DNA from: Miscanthus floridulus
Taxonomy: Eukaryota > Streptophyta > Magnoliopsida > Poales > Poaceae
NCBI RefSeq assembly: GCF_019320115.1
Contig: NC_089585.1
Location: forward strand, 145,531,769 to 145,595,768
DNA length: 64,000 bases
Direction of reading: 5' to 3'
Shown here: one piece after another, positions 45,810-58,300 of the stretch
How the letters are laid out: each line of letters opens with the position of its first letter
Numbering within the stretch: position 1 is the first letter of the stretch
Translations under genes and position numbers: made by a program
Notes under the pieces: generated by a model
The model's database searches: none
The model's input: the letters and a program-made list of their open reading frames with translations, nothing else
Told to the model about the DNA's origin: nothing

Positions 45810-48800
45810 TGTGGCAGAACCGCCTAATCTAATGCCTCACAGGAGCGCTTGTCTTTCATTAGACACTAAGCACTCGAGGGAGAACACTAAATTACTCGAT
45901 TCCGTCGGGCACACCCCAGGGGAGAACCCGAAAATCCACATTTTTGCCATCAGGATCACAAATGAGAGAATAAAGCTTACATCATTCGTAACCATTTCTT
46001 ACATCACTTTTAATACAACATCAGAGTATAATATTTATTAATATGACAGCGGAATGAAATCATATTATCAGAGTTATAAACAATTTACTTGAACAGCGGA
46101 ATAGAAACATGTGACTAGAGTTACAGCGGAAATAAATATCTAAACATGACATGAGGAAGTATTGACATATAGACTACGACAATATATTGTTAAACTTCCA
46201 TTTATAAAAGCATTTGGTGAGAGTTATAAATAAAAACTACGATCGTAGCATAAAGGAAATCCTCTCTGAGCCCACCAGGAGGAATCCACACACAAAGGTC
46301 AGCTCAAGCATCCACCTGTCACCTGCAACAGGGGGGAATAAAACCCTGAGTACTCAATTGTACTCAACAAGACTTACCCGATAGGAAAAAAGAAAAGACT
46401 CCAAGGATATGCAAAGCTATTTGGCTTGTGGGTTCATTGCATTTGCAGGGAGCCTTACTAAACGTGCGTCCTTATATTCGGTTTTTATTAATAGCCGCAT
46501 TGGTTCATTAACTAACCATTCTATGTAAGCACCTGTGCTACTTGCAAGCAGGTGGTAAGCAATCAGATTTCCTTTGTCCATCTTCCATCTTTCAGTTCTT
46601 ACTACGATGCTAAACCGTAGACAAGCCATACCGGATAGACCGGCGATTCGTGAATCAATGCCCCCAGCTGGGTACCTCAAAAACACACGCCCCGCTTGTA
46701 CCCCAGGCACAAGCAGGACCGACCCATCACTCTCCTGTCCCGGGTGTCTAGGTCCCCGTCCAAACTAGGACTCCAAGCCCCCGCCCCTAAGTCCCGGACT
46801 CAGTGTGGTGCAAGGACCTCCTCCACAAAAAACAAACCCTAACAGTCGGTCCGGAAAGAGCCGGATCCGCGACAAGAGAGCAACAAGTCTTCCAAGTGCC
46901 CATACACAAGTATGTGCTCGGGATAATAAGTCTGTGACCTGCCTAGAGTCATATGCAACGATCGGTCCTTAACCGACCAGACAGGGAAAAACGGTGTAAC
47001 CAAGCTATGACCCGCCTCTGCGGCGACACAACTCCTTACACCCATCAATACCCAAACCACATCCATGTCCGGTCACCATTTTCCTTTCCACCATTTTGTA
47101 TATTCCAAGTGATAATCATATAGTAACATATTTCCTATATCTCGCGAGTGACAGACAATCACTCGACTTCTGCCGGAGTCCTGTAGCACGGCAATCTACA
47201 CGATTCTGTCATACTAGTAAGACTCATAGGATAAAGATATATATGCAGGTGGGTTTCACTTAACTCCTTAAAACTTAATGCACATATATAATTTAAACTG
47301 CAGAAAGTAGGGGTTATGCACCGGGGCTTGCCTGGGAAAAAATATAATCAGAAGTTAGCTTTCCATCATGGTGACATGATCTCCAAAAGCACCATTCCTC
47401 CAGCAACTTCCGACGACTCCGTGATCCACCGACGTACCTATATGCTATGCATGCGATGAAATGCAAAGATGGAATTAATCAACTGAAATCGTGACTCGTA
47501 TAAATACGCTTTACGCCGCTCAAGTTAATGAGCTAGATCTAACGACGACTGTACTTAGGCTACATACCCATGTTATCGAATAAGACGTTATTTCCCAACA
47601 CTGTTTTTAGTTATATAAACCAAGATGTTTCTTTATTCGCAATAGGACATTATTATTTAGCTAGCAACTAATTATTCTAGAGCTACAAATTATGGTGAGC
47701 AGCTAATATTGCTAGGAACCTACTATAAAGATTTCAGATCCAATATTATTACCAATTTACCATAACACTTCCTACAAGTTTACATTTTTATAATATTAGG
47801 CATTCTAAATCAATTAGAGCAAGCCTAGAACCATCTTAAAACTAGGTGAACAATTTATACTAACAAGTAGATACTGATTTTATAAACCTAATAAAATTAG
47901 TTTCATAATTTTTGGATCACTACACAGATTTATTTTGATTTTTCAGTTTTGCCTTATAAGCGAATTTAGAAATTGCTTAAGAAAAGAAATAAAGAGTCCA
48001 GCAATACCAGCAGACCCGAGGCCCAGGCGGCAGCTCAGACGCACAGCAGTGGGCGGCCCACAGGCGCGCACGACAGGTCGCCCCAGCGCAGCGCGGCGTG
48101 GCCCAGCGACCAGGCGCGGCCCAGCCAGAGCATGCGGCGGGCGCGGCCCACAGAGCGGTCGTCGGCAAGCTGGCCCAGCGAGGCGCGTGCGGCCCAACAG
48201 ACCGGCCCAAGCGCGGCCTGCCCCAAACCAGTCAGGCGACTTTCGCAAAAATGTCCCTGCGTTTTCTCGAAACTAACCCGTAGGACACAAGCACTATTTA
48301 CTCGTGTCACGTATTTTGCACCGGGGACCCTGCACAAAGTTTTGCCTTGGATTATTACCCTTCTTCTTCTTTCGATTCAGAGCAGAGGTAGAGGGGCGAC
48401 CGGCTCTGACCGAATCCCGTCAGTGGCCCGGCGACAAGGCGGCACAGGACAGCACCGGGCCCAGCCACGACGTCTGGCGCTTGTAGGCGAACACGACAGG
48501 CAGCAGCGGCGCACACAGAGGCGGAGCAGCAACGTGGACCCGAGCATGGACGGCGCTCCAGGCGCAGCATGGAGCTCGCGCACGGAAGAGGCACGCGGAC
48601 ACGACCGTGCACGGCCTGACCGCGGCACGGACCACGGAGAAGCACGGCACGGTGGCCTGGCAGGCAGAGCTGCGCGAGGCAAGCAGAGGAGGGCGGCGCT
48701 GCGGTCGTGACGGCGCGGGTCCCGGCGGGGCAGCAGGTACCGCGGCGGCTCAGCGCGTGGCACGGAACTCGCGTGCACGGGAGAGGGCAGGCACCGGCGG

Positions 48801-50363
48801 GCAGCCATGGCGGGACGCTGCTGCACGGCTGAGCGCGGGTGGCCGAGGAGCGGAGAGGAGCTCCGCGGCTCGGCATGGGCAGCGAGGATAGGACCCCGTT
48901 CGGCAAGGGCGCACAGGGCTCGGCGCGGGACGGCGCGGCGAGGACGATGCAGAGCCGCGTGCGGAGGTCGACGAGGCGCCCGGGTGCAGCGGCACTCGCG
49001 TGCGGTCACACGGGTAGGGGCGCGGACGCCGGCGAGGCGCTGCGGCCGCGGTGGCAGGTGCTCGAGGCGGCAACGGCAGCGGCCTCGCTGCACCGGAGGT
49101 GGCGCACGGTGGCCCGCTCCGCATGACACTGCGCCGACAGAGGAGGCACGACGAATCAGCCGGCGATGCGCGAGCCTGGCCGGTTGCTCGGATGGTGGTG
49201 ACGGCCGAGCGCTACGGCATGGACACCGGGGGAACAGCGGGTCCAGCGCGGGACCAAGACGTGGCTGGAATAGAGGAGGGAGGAAGTTGTAGCTGGACCG
49301 CGGCTCCAGCGTGGGCGTGGCGTGGGTGGCTGGCCATGGCTGGCGCTTGTGCGCGGTTAGCAGGGGAAAAAGGGAAAGGGGTGCGTGACCGACGGTGGAA
49401 GTAACCTCGGCCGCGCGGAGGAGCGAGTAAGAGTAGGGAGGAAAGTGCAGCAACGAACAATGACGACATGCTCGGTAGGTGATGCTCCGGTTGCTGGCCA
49501 GGTAGAAGAAAAGGGGAAACAGAGAAGGACGGCAGGAGACAGTAGGCAGGCGTATTCAAGAAGCCGAGGGAAAGAAATAAAAGCAGCAGCGTCGGTAGTA
49601 GCGCGAAAGAAAAACAAGGGCAAGGCAGTGCAGACGAACACGTGGTCCAGTCGCGCGTGGGCTGCCGGGGAAAGAAAAAGAACAAGACGACAGGCGACAG
49701 TGACAGACTTGTGACAAGGCACGCAGGCACGCAGCAGCAATAGAGAATTGAAGGAAAATAGCGTGAAGACTTGGCCTGGCTCGCTTGCTGAAAAGTGCAT
49801 TGATTGCTGCTGCTCCCATTACAATTTCGGACAAGACCAAGATTAGACATGTGTAGACAAGGTTGCAGAGGAGCAGATCAACTACACAGTTACATGTTCA
49901 TTGATTAAGAGTTACTGTCGTAACATGTATATATATATATATATATACGTATATATATATATATAACGGTTTACTATTTTACACAAATTTTAACGTCTAG
50001 GCACAGCAAAATTTCCGCAAACTCGCATTTAAATTGATTCAAAAGCTATATATATATATATATATATCGTTCTATTTTTATGAATGGGTTTTATTCCATT
50101 TATAAACGTTGCTTTTCATGCTTAATCTAATAGAACGAACCGTTTGCTATCGATTGGCTCGAATTGCCGTTCGATATTCCTAATTATTTCTACGCCCGGC
50201 GTGATTCAACTTAGCGTTTACTTGAGTCCGCGAACTAAGTCACAATGGATTCGCGTATCGCGTCGAATACGTTTTAAATCAAAAATCCGAGAAACTCGTT
50301 TCGAAAACTTTACTGAGGCCTAAATCGCAGCACTAAAAAGGATCATAACACCGGGGTGTTACA
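45810..50363 (-). mobile_element. 4.55-kb Ty3/gypsy solo LTR
   Basis: On the minus strand it runs TGTAACACCCCGGTG to GGTTCTGCCACA and is flanked by CGCAA at 45805-45809 and 50364-50368. TGTAACACCC starts and multi-kilobase LTRs are typical of the Tekay/Del chromovirus lineage (from memory). No protein domains are present. 47950-49860 is strongly GC-rich and contains long overlapping ORFs, including 358 aa on the minus strand (49453-48377), which are compositional. (TA)n runs occur at 49927-49964 and 50045-50067. Confidence 0.82.
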
Positions 50364-51367
50364 CGCAACCAGAGCCAACTGGGACCAACCGACCGGGAAA
50401 CGTCCGCCCGGAAGGGACCAGGAAACGAACGAAGAAAGCAAGGCAAGACGCTCAAGTCAAATCATGATACCAAGGACCGTACCCTGTCACCTATAGGAAC
50501 AGTACTCTGTAAACCGCCCTGACACAAATAGTATTGTAGGCGCCGACATTTTTCTCTACAGTATTGTGGGCGCCGTTAACTCCCATACGGTAAGGCCCTC
50601 CACATACCTTTGGGCATCGACAGTGTTGTGGGCGTCGGGATTTACCGTACCAAGTGAACATGGTGAAACTCCTCACATGCCTCTGGGCATCAACAATATA
50701 TGCAGGTGCCGACATCTGCCATACCCGAAACAAGACGACGTAACCTCCCACATACAACCGACATCCAACAGTATTGTGGGCGCCTACCATCCTCCTGTAT
50801 CCGCCGGCGTGGGCAACAAGACTTAGAAGCATATGAACTCTCTCCCTCTCACTTGTAAGGCTGTCCCCTTCATCTATAAAAGAGGATGCGCTCTCTCCCA
50901 AGAGACTAAGTTGATTCAAGTTCATACAAGTTAATCCAGATCGATCAAGTTCACTAGCTCACAACCACAGAACCATCAGGTTCGGATCTCAAGCACACGC
51001 TTGAACACTTAGCTCATAGAGAAGTTCTTGTCGCTCTCGGCCCTTCCGACCGGAGCCAACCGGACCTCTCGTACACCCCATCTTTCTCTTTCTCGTTGGT
51101 CACTCAAACTCGACGTAGGGCACGTTGCCTGAACCAGTATAAACCATGTGTCATTGAGTGCTAGGCCACATTCGATCACAGCGTACGGCAAAACTACAAA
51201 TATTTACTTGTTGGTCACTTTCTGCACCGACAGTACAATTTACATATATTTATTAAACTTGAGATGCTTATAAAGAAAGCGAGAATTATATTACTCCATC
51301 CGTTTCAAATTATAAGTCGTTTCGACTTTTTTTTTAGTATATTTATTTTGCTATGCATCTGGATATC

Positions 51368-51917
51368 CTCCCTCCGGTCCTCTGTATCAGGCGCACGCCC
51401 GTTTTTTGGTTTGGCCGTAATATCTGGCGGACTAGCCATATGGAGAGTTAATTAATCAGGGAGCCGGTTAAACAAAGGGTTCTCGGCAACGAAGCGCTGC
51501 ATGCGTGCGTCCCAGCGTTGCATGTGTGCGTCCCATATACGAAATGTTTTCTCTCTCGCTCCTCCTTTCTATTCCACCTACAAGCGATGACTGCGGTGGC
51601 GTCCGCCGGCGAGGGAGACGGGCAAGATGCTCGTGGCGAAGCACTGGTTCACTTGGCGCCCAGATTTCGTTTTTGTGTATTGGTGCAGAGAAAATGGCGG
51701 AAGAAACAGTTGGAGAGTAAAAGGGCGCAGATTTCATTTTGGTTTTCATCTGCTCGAGCGAGAAGATAGCGCCAACTCCTTTTCGGTTGAGAAAAATACG
51801 GAGGCGCCAACTCGTATCGGCTGACCGATAGACTTCCCGGACGGCGCGGCTGTTACTCGGAGTTAATACGTCTGTGGAATTAGCCTGCCCACGTCAGATA
51901 TAGACGACCGGAGGGAG
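51368..51917. mobile_element. 550-bp TIR element inside the Stowaway
   Basis: Ends CTCCCTCCGGTCCTCTGTATC and GATATAGACGACCGGAGGGAG are inverted repeats with two mismatches. The right flank is TA and the left flank is degenerate. Inside are short GC-rich ORFs without motifs and a duplicated gcatgcgtgcgtcccagcg / gcatgtgtgcgtcccat phrase at 51499-51537. Confidence 0.7.
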
Positions 51918-51975
51918 TAATAACATGAATAGATACGTAGCAAAATCGATGAACTAAATAAGTCAAAACAACTTA

Positions 51976-52347
51976 GGGCAGTCCCAATAAAAGAAATTAG
52001 TAGTTTTTATAATATAGGATACCGCACCAAAAAAAAAGTACTGCTTTTCAACCCATGGTTTCTATGAGTAATAATTATTTTCTCTTTCTTTCTCGCAACT
52101 CTATCTTCTTCCTCCAATGGAAGTGCGATACGAGCTCCCTAGAAACTGGTGGTTTCTCCCCAATGGCGATTTCATGGTTTCTTGGTGCATTGGGTTAAGA
52201 GTAGACCTGATTTCTTCATGAAGAAACCATTTCTATGATTTTTGCTCTCTTTCTTCATTAATTACGTTGCCATGTCAGCGTTTTGTCTACATGGCAAGTC
52301 ATTTAATGATGATAGAAACCATCATCAATGCACCATTGGGACTGCCC
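51976..52347. mobile_element. Tourist-type MITE, TTA TSD
   Basis: 372 bp with ends GGGCAGTCCCAAT and ATTGGGACTGCCC, perfectly inverted, flanked by TTA at 51973-51975 and 52348-52350, as expected for PIF/Harbinger. The inside has repeated gaaaccat/atggtttc phrases. Non-coding. Confidence 0.9.
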
Positions 52348-52371
52348 TTATAATTTAGAACGGAGGAACTA

Positions 52372-52994
52372 CTTTTTTAAGTAAAAACAGATGAGATGCA
52401 TGCTTTATGGTTTATGCATAGTTCTTTCCCATTTTCCGCTGAAGCGATAAGGCCCCGTCCTTTTGATACGCTTGGGCACTTTGGCAGCGCACGGTGCCTG
52501 GATCTCTGGTTCTGTCAGTCTGTCACATCATATCTGCTGTTACTGTTGGGCTTTGGATATGTTTTTTCAGTGGTCCAAGCCAAAAGGGATTCGTCCGTGA
52601 GAGTGTGAGGTAGCACAGCATATTTAGGTTCCTGTGATGATATAAAGAAAACGTACCATGCAGTGCTCCGTTGGATAGTTGATGAGACTCGGGAACTGGA
52701 TTCGTGCGACAACGGCACAAGGCTACCGCATGGTGCCTTGGTTTGGTTTCGTTGCACTGCACGAGCGTGACGGCCTGATGGATCCCTGCGTTGTATTTGA
52801 AGGAACAGGTAGAACCTGTGCACGAGGTGATAGATGCCCATTCGTCAGGAGCATATTGTCCCTCCTGTTTCAGACTTTTGAGTCTAGATAGAGCGATCTG
52901 ATGATTCTGAACGAACCAATATATCTCTTCTGTTCTGCCATGGATTCTTCCCACGGACCACGGTCCTCTCTAGTCTAGATAAGGGATGCATGCG
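52372..52994. other. Intergenic, no supported gene
   Basis: Overlapping ORFs of 108 and 143 aa on the minus strand (52515-52954) have no family motif and lie out of frame with each other. I see no repeat boundary. Confidence 0.35.
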
Positions 52995-53003
52995 GCTTCA
53001 TAA

Positions 53004-54605
53004 GGAAAAAGTCTACATAACCCTTACGTATTGAGGGTGGTCTACGTAAACGCCTAAACTGTAAAATTAGGTATTGTACACACTAAACTTTGTAAAACCG
53101 GACAAATACCTCCTGGGTGGTTTTGCTAGGTGGTTTTGCATATGTGGCACTCCATGTTGTCTATCTTTGATGGTGTGGCCTCTAGGTGTTGTGGCAGCGT
53201 GCGAAAATCCCCCAGTTCTACGTTTCTGGGCAGGCTGCGAGAGGGCGGCGGCGACGGAGCACCGAGCGGCGACGGCGCATCTTGCCTGCGGCAGCGGCTG
53301 CAGCCAGGGGTGGCGGGCTGCGACAGGTGACGGCTGTGGGCAGTTCTTCGGTGGATCAGCCGTTGCGGCAGCTGTGGTGGTGCTGGCCCCAGGCGGTGGC
53401 AACAGGGCAAGCACCGTCGTCGCACCAAGCGGTTGCATCGACTCCGGCTGGTCGCGGTCGTCCGAGCCGCTGATGAACACCACGGCCACGGCCACCGCCT
53501 GGGTCTGCTAGCTGGGACTGGGAGTCGGAGCTGACGACGGCGGCGGCATGCTTCCAATGCCTTGGTCCACCATGACGCCCACCGAGCATGGCGCCAGCTG
53601 CAATACTTTCTCGTGACGACCCGAAAGCCGAAGTGGCTGGGTCCTTGGTGAATTGGTGACGTCCAGCCGCTGCGCCCTGTGGAAGGGGAGCAGCACCAGC
53701 GTCGCCATCGCATCCTCCGCATAGATGCACATCAGCACATGTCACCATGCATGCCTGTCAGATTTAATTCTGACGTGCTTGTATATACGTACAATGCTTC
53801 CTTTGCATATGTAGTGTACGCGTGCTTGTGCAGCCCGCGCTGGAGCGCGTCTTCAGGATGCACGTGTTGCTTGCCGGCGCTAGCAGCGCTTACATGGGAA
53901 CGACAACAGTGCCAGCAGAAGCTGCACCTTGACCTTGGCGCTGCCGCCGCACTGCGCCTGGTACGCATCCAGCGCCTCGCCGATCGGCGTGCGCATCTCC
54001 GCCACCTCCTCGTCCACCACGGTGACGCCGTCGAAGCCCCAGATTGACGATGGCCGCCGCTGTCTGGTCCGTCATCAGCACCATGTCCACGCGGGGCGTA
54101 CATGGCGAGCTCACCGCCTCCAGCGCCGCGCCTCCATCAGGTAGGCCAGCGTCGGCACATCCTGCGGGCCGTGCAGCCCCAAGACGAGGCGCAGATCCGT
54201 GGACGTGTCGTGGTGCTGAAGCCACACGAGGCGCCAGCGCCACTGCACGCTTCGGAGCGCCCACAACACGATGCCCATACCGACCATGGGCGTCACGCCA
54301 CGTTGAGGGCCACCATGACGATGATGGCCATGAACGACTTAGCTTGTCCGTGAAGATGACAGCAGCAGCGCATGCGGCGGTGTGCATGGAGCAGGGGTGC
54401 TGTGGATTGAATGGCTGATAGGTGCGTGGGCAATGGACACCACGTCACGAAGCCAGCCAGCGTGGAACACCACGTATGCAAAACCGCTTAGCAAAACCAC
54501 CCAGAGGTTATTTGTCCGGTTTTACGAAGTTTAATGTGTACTTTTATAGTTCAGGGGTTATGCAGACCAGCCTCAATACGTCAGAGGGTTACGTAGACTT
54601 TTTCC
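53004..54605. mobile_element. Pack-MULE, 1.6 kb, 9-bp TSD
   Basis: Terminal inverted repeats of about 150 bp (53004-53155 and 54455-54605) begin GGAAAAAGTCTAC(A/G)TAACCC and share aaaaccggacaaata and gggtggttttgc. They are flanked by gcttcataa (52995-53003) and gctttataa (54606-54614), a 9-bp duplication with one mismatch. Nine-base duplications and long TIRs are the Mutator signature. The inside is a captured host gene fragment rather than a transposase. Confidence 0.85.
53460..54350 (-). pseudogene. Captured CHX cation/H+ exchanger fragment
   Basis: Minus-strand pieces in shifting frames match the C-terminal half of plant CHX antiporters (CPA2 family). From right to left they are KSFMAIIVMVALN near 54340, then LQHHDTSTDLRLVLGLHGPQ and DVPTLAYLMEA at about 54230-54130, then DMVLMTDQTAAAIVN near 54070, then YAEDAMATLVLLPFHRAQRLD and KVLQLAPCSVGVMVD at 53720-53560, then AVAVVFISGSDDRD at 53490-53455. 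At least three frameshifts are present, so no product is possible. The intact relatives move K+/Na+ against H+ across endomembranes. The membrane domain was not captured. Confidence 0.75.
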
Positions 54606-54777
54606 GCTTTATAAGTGCAGTGTTCTGTACTCAAAGACACGCGGTCACCAGGAAGAAATGCCACGTGAAGCTAGCCTGTTCGGTTCGACATCAGGCAAAC
54701 TTGCCTGGCAGGATTAAAATTCTCAGGCGTTGGATTTTGAGTTCCTGGGATCAATCACGGGTGAAAGTCGCCTACTC

Positions 54778-54890
54778 GCCTGGTTCGAGTTCATATTCGG
54801 CTTATGGTTTTTACGGCTAATAAGCTAACTGATGCTGTTTTGTTGTGAGAGAAAAATACTATACCATAACTGATAAGTTCAAGCAAACAG
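54778..54890. mobile_element. Short hAT-like MITE, copy 3
   Basis: Contains cctggttcgagttcatattcg, a central tgtgagagaaaaatact and ttcaagcaaacag, the same layout as the copies at 41766 and 43744. Boundaries are approximate. Confidence 0.45.
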
Positions 54891-54925
54891 AGATGGTGAA
54901 AACAGTTAGCCTGCTGTTTGGTAGT

Positions 54926-55367
54926 TCACATAAGGACTAGTTTGATCACACCATAACAATACCACAGGAAACATAAGAACGTCAAGCACTCTGGATTCAA
55001 GTGCATACAAGGTGTATCACAATTCACAAGCGGCAATCCTGATCCTTGCCATATAACAATGCTGTAAAATGCTGTACAGGATTCAAAAAAATTCTTCGAT
55101 CGTCTCCTCTGTGAATGTACAAACGGTATTCGGTGAGGGTGTAAAAACGGCTTTCTGATCATAACAATGTGAAAGTCTTCAAAGCTTTGCTCTTCAGAAT
55201 TTCAGATTTGTCTCTCCACATGACGCGATGGCTAAGCTTCAATCTGGCTCTAAGAAGACATCTCGTTTATATGTCTGTACAGTTGTATCGTGTATGGTGT
55301 GTCATGGAACAAAGCTGCTCTGTGTTTTGTTTGTATGGCCACAACAAATTAGGTCACTGCGTGATGA
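54926..55367 (-). terminator. 3' UTR of the RER5/6-like gene
   Basis: AT-rich sequence downstream of the TAG at 55368-55370. No precise poly(A) signal is certain. The Pack-MULE begins about 760 bp below the stop codon. Confidence 0.35.
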
Positions 55368-58300
55368 CTATGTCAAGTCATTTGGTTGGTTATTACTGCT
55401 GTCGTCCACGTTCTGTACTTCTGTCGTGCCACATTCTAGCAGTGGCATTTCAGATGCACTCGAAACCTCAGGAGAAGGCAGCTCTTTCTTAGTACTTTGC
55501 ACGCCTGTAGCTCGTGCAAGATCGATCCATTGCTGCAAGAATCATGGTGTCAGTACAGCGAGATGTAGTGCAAATACTACCATGAGTAAATCACAGACTT
55601 CCATCAAATCCTTCTATTGTAAGGTTTTAATTTCCTTCCAAAGGTATTCAATAGAATTTTATCAATAAAAGAAAAGCCTATTCAAGAAGCAACAACAAAA
55701 TGTGATGAGTACTGATGATTCCTTTTATCTCAATTAGATCAGGACCAGCCTAAGATCATATATACTGAAGTTCATGTAGCAAAGTTGAACAGGCAAAATA
55801 AAAATGCCAGAATTAAAGCAACCAGTTCCAGAGTCCAATGCTAGTGCCTAGCAGACTGAGTTGCCTCCTAACTATGCCTACAAACTGAAAAACCAATCAA
55901 TTGGAATTGGAGGGTTGCTCACTAGCATACCTTATTCTAACATCATTGGTCCTATGCTAAAATAAGAAAGAGACTGTAAAGTTTCTTGTTCGAAGAAAGA
56001 GGGGAACACTTGTTTTTGGTGTTCAGCCAGATTCAAAAGTGCAATTTAATAAATACCAAAACATTATAGGGTTAATGTAAAGTGCAAAAGTGGTAAACCT
56101 GTGTTCCCCAGTATGAGTTAACTGTCCTTGAAACAAAGGACACCAGGTTAGCAAGAAGTGGCTGGTTATAGTAGGCCATCAGATCCTCTCCTAGCCGATG
56201 CTCAATCAGACCAGCTATGACCTGAAACATGTTCATTGGAAAAGGTTAACACTGTTGCGAAAAATAGAGGAAATTATAAGATGCATTTACTTGGATAATC
56301 TAATGCATCAGTGAGTTACTGATTGCAGATGAGCTGCAGTTGCAAGGCCTAATTTTGATGTTACCAACTCCCATTCTCAGCATGTAACATTACAACATAT
56401 TTTAACCATCACTGACACATGTCCTAATATATGCAACCACCGACAAAATAGCTTTTCATAACTAACATCACTTGAGTAAACATAAAGATGCTCTTGGCAA
56501 ACTACCTGATATCGCAGGTTTGCTGATGTTCCAAGGAAGCAACTATAAACAGTTGCTGCTTTCCAGATCGGAGTTCTTTTGCGCCCCACTTCCATACTTG
56601 CAGAAGGTTTAAGAATCTGACGGGCACCATATAAGACATCTGAAGCAACTCCAGCTCCAATACTAGAAATGAATCCAACGCCAGCAAGTTTTAGACCACC
56701 CATAAGCACCGATGCAAACCTCTGGTTAATGTTCCAATTCTGCCCAACAATACCCTTTTGAAATGCATTATCTGGCACTGATCCTAAAATTCCTTTCAGA
56801 AGCTCCACACTCTCACCAGAGCCATCGTCGGCAAAAGATAAGAGCGAAATTGTAGGTGCAGGAAGCCACACTGTAAAGAAGTCAACAACAGAACCCCTAA
56901 TTGTATCAGTGAGAACATAGTCGATCTCTTCGAAAAAACGTCCTTTTCGTTTTTCATATTGTGCTAGAAGAGTGGTAGTTATTGATATACCCTCTTCAAT
57001 AGCTAATCTATGCAGAAACTTGGGATCTGCTAGCAACCTTTCACGGAAACCCTGCAGAAAATGGCCAGCTTTAACTTTCAACAATTTAACCATGTCATCC
57101 AACCTAAAATACTAAGCGGCATCTTTAATTGGCATTTCTAAAAGGGGAAAGAGTGAGAGATAAAGACTACAGGAGCTGCTTACTTGGAAACGGTGAATCA
57201 GTTCCGCCATAACAGGGTATTTCTCAAGGTCAAAAAAGTTCTGCAATATCTCAGGAGAAACTACACCAAGATCTATTCCTTTCTGAAGATCCTGTCATAG
57301 AAATACAGGAAGTTCAGTCAGCTCTATTGTAAGAAAATATGAGTACTTATCATAGCAAGATAGACTTGAAAAGGAGTTATCATAAGTTCATAACAATATT
57401 TTCTTGTTCTACAGTTCATGTATAACAATCAGTACTGATTACATTTGCCTTTAGATTAATAACTACTCCCAAGATGTTACAGGAAGCAGGTAATGCATAT
57501 AGCATCAAGAGCACTCAACTTATACTGAGAAAGAGTGAGTGATAACCTGAGGTAAAGCTTCACGTCTCCTGCCAGCAGCATTCATAACTCTAGCGATTTC
57601 AGCACGATCAAAGCAATTCCGACTGCATGGCTTGGCAGCAGAGTACCATAAGAAATCAGCTACAGGGATTTCACCTTCTCTCCTTATACTTTGTCTCTCA
57701 GGATCAAGGAGTACCACAACTTGTTTTTTCTTTTGCATCTTTTTAGATATCCTAGCTGGAACACCAATTCCTCGTGGTCCATAAATAACATGACTCGCAC
57801 CAGTTACAACAACAAGCATCCCTGAAGGATCTCCATTAGTAATTTCTTTCATTATTGTCTGGGACATGGTATAATCATCAACTACTCTTGCCTGTGCTGA
57901 TAAATATGAGCTTGGGCCAAAAGGGAAACCACGAGTTGATGAAATTTTGTCTATCAATGATCGGCCTGAGATGGATGTAAAACCAGAAATGAAGCCTGAG
58001 CCAGCTGGAGGAGCATAAAGCTTTCTTTGAGCTTTTGAAAGGCCTCTAATTCCTTCCGCTTGCACAGTTCTTACCACCTAGTCAAGAAAAAGCACTAGAT
58101 AATTTTCACACAGTAATTTAGGGTAAGCTAAGCTTACATATTACATTTAGATATCAGATAAGTTTCATACAGAGATTTACTAGGAAGGGATGAAAAAGCA
58201 TGTAGCAGAGGTGCTTAAGCAGGCAAAGACATTACAATACATGGTACAAAAAAAAGCTTTCCCTTTCCCGTTTGAAAATGCAAATCAATTTTAAATTAGT

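Larger units (their letters stand above)
44980..51232 (+). mobile_element. Solo LTR with nested insertions, 5-bp TSD
   Basis: The ends are TGTTGGGTTC and CTGCACCGACA, flanked by GTACA at 44975-44979 and 51233-51237. Once the nested hAT MITE and gypsy LTR are removed it is about 1.2 kb. A TATA box (TATAAAA, 50875-50881) gives plus orientation. Positions 50520-50790 repeat a CAGTATTGTGGGCGCC phrase several times. No gag or pol is present, so it is a solo LTR left by LTR-LTR recombination. The family is not identified. Confidence 0.8.
51294..52369. mobile_element. Stowaway MITE split by two other MITEs
   Basis: The left arm CTCCATCCGTTTCAAATTATAA (51294-51315) and right arm ending TTATAATTTAGAACGGAGGAAC (to 52369) are flanked by TA (51292-51293 and 52370-52371). 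Only about 150 bp of the original element remain at 51294-51367, 51918-51975 and 52348-52369. The rest is the two insertions. Confidence 0.75.

Noticed and set aside
48377..49453. 358-aa minus-strand ORF
   Set aside because: It lies inside the GC-rich core of a solo gypsy LTR and is Arg/Pro/Ala-rich without motifs. It is kept only as a finding.
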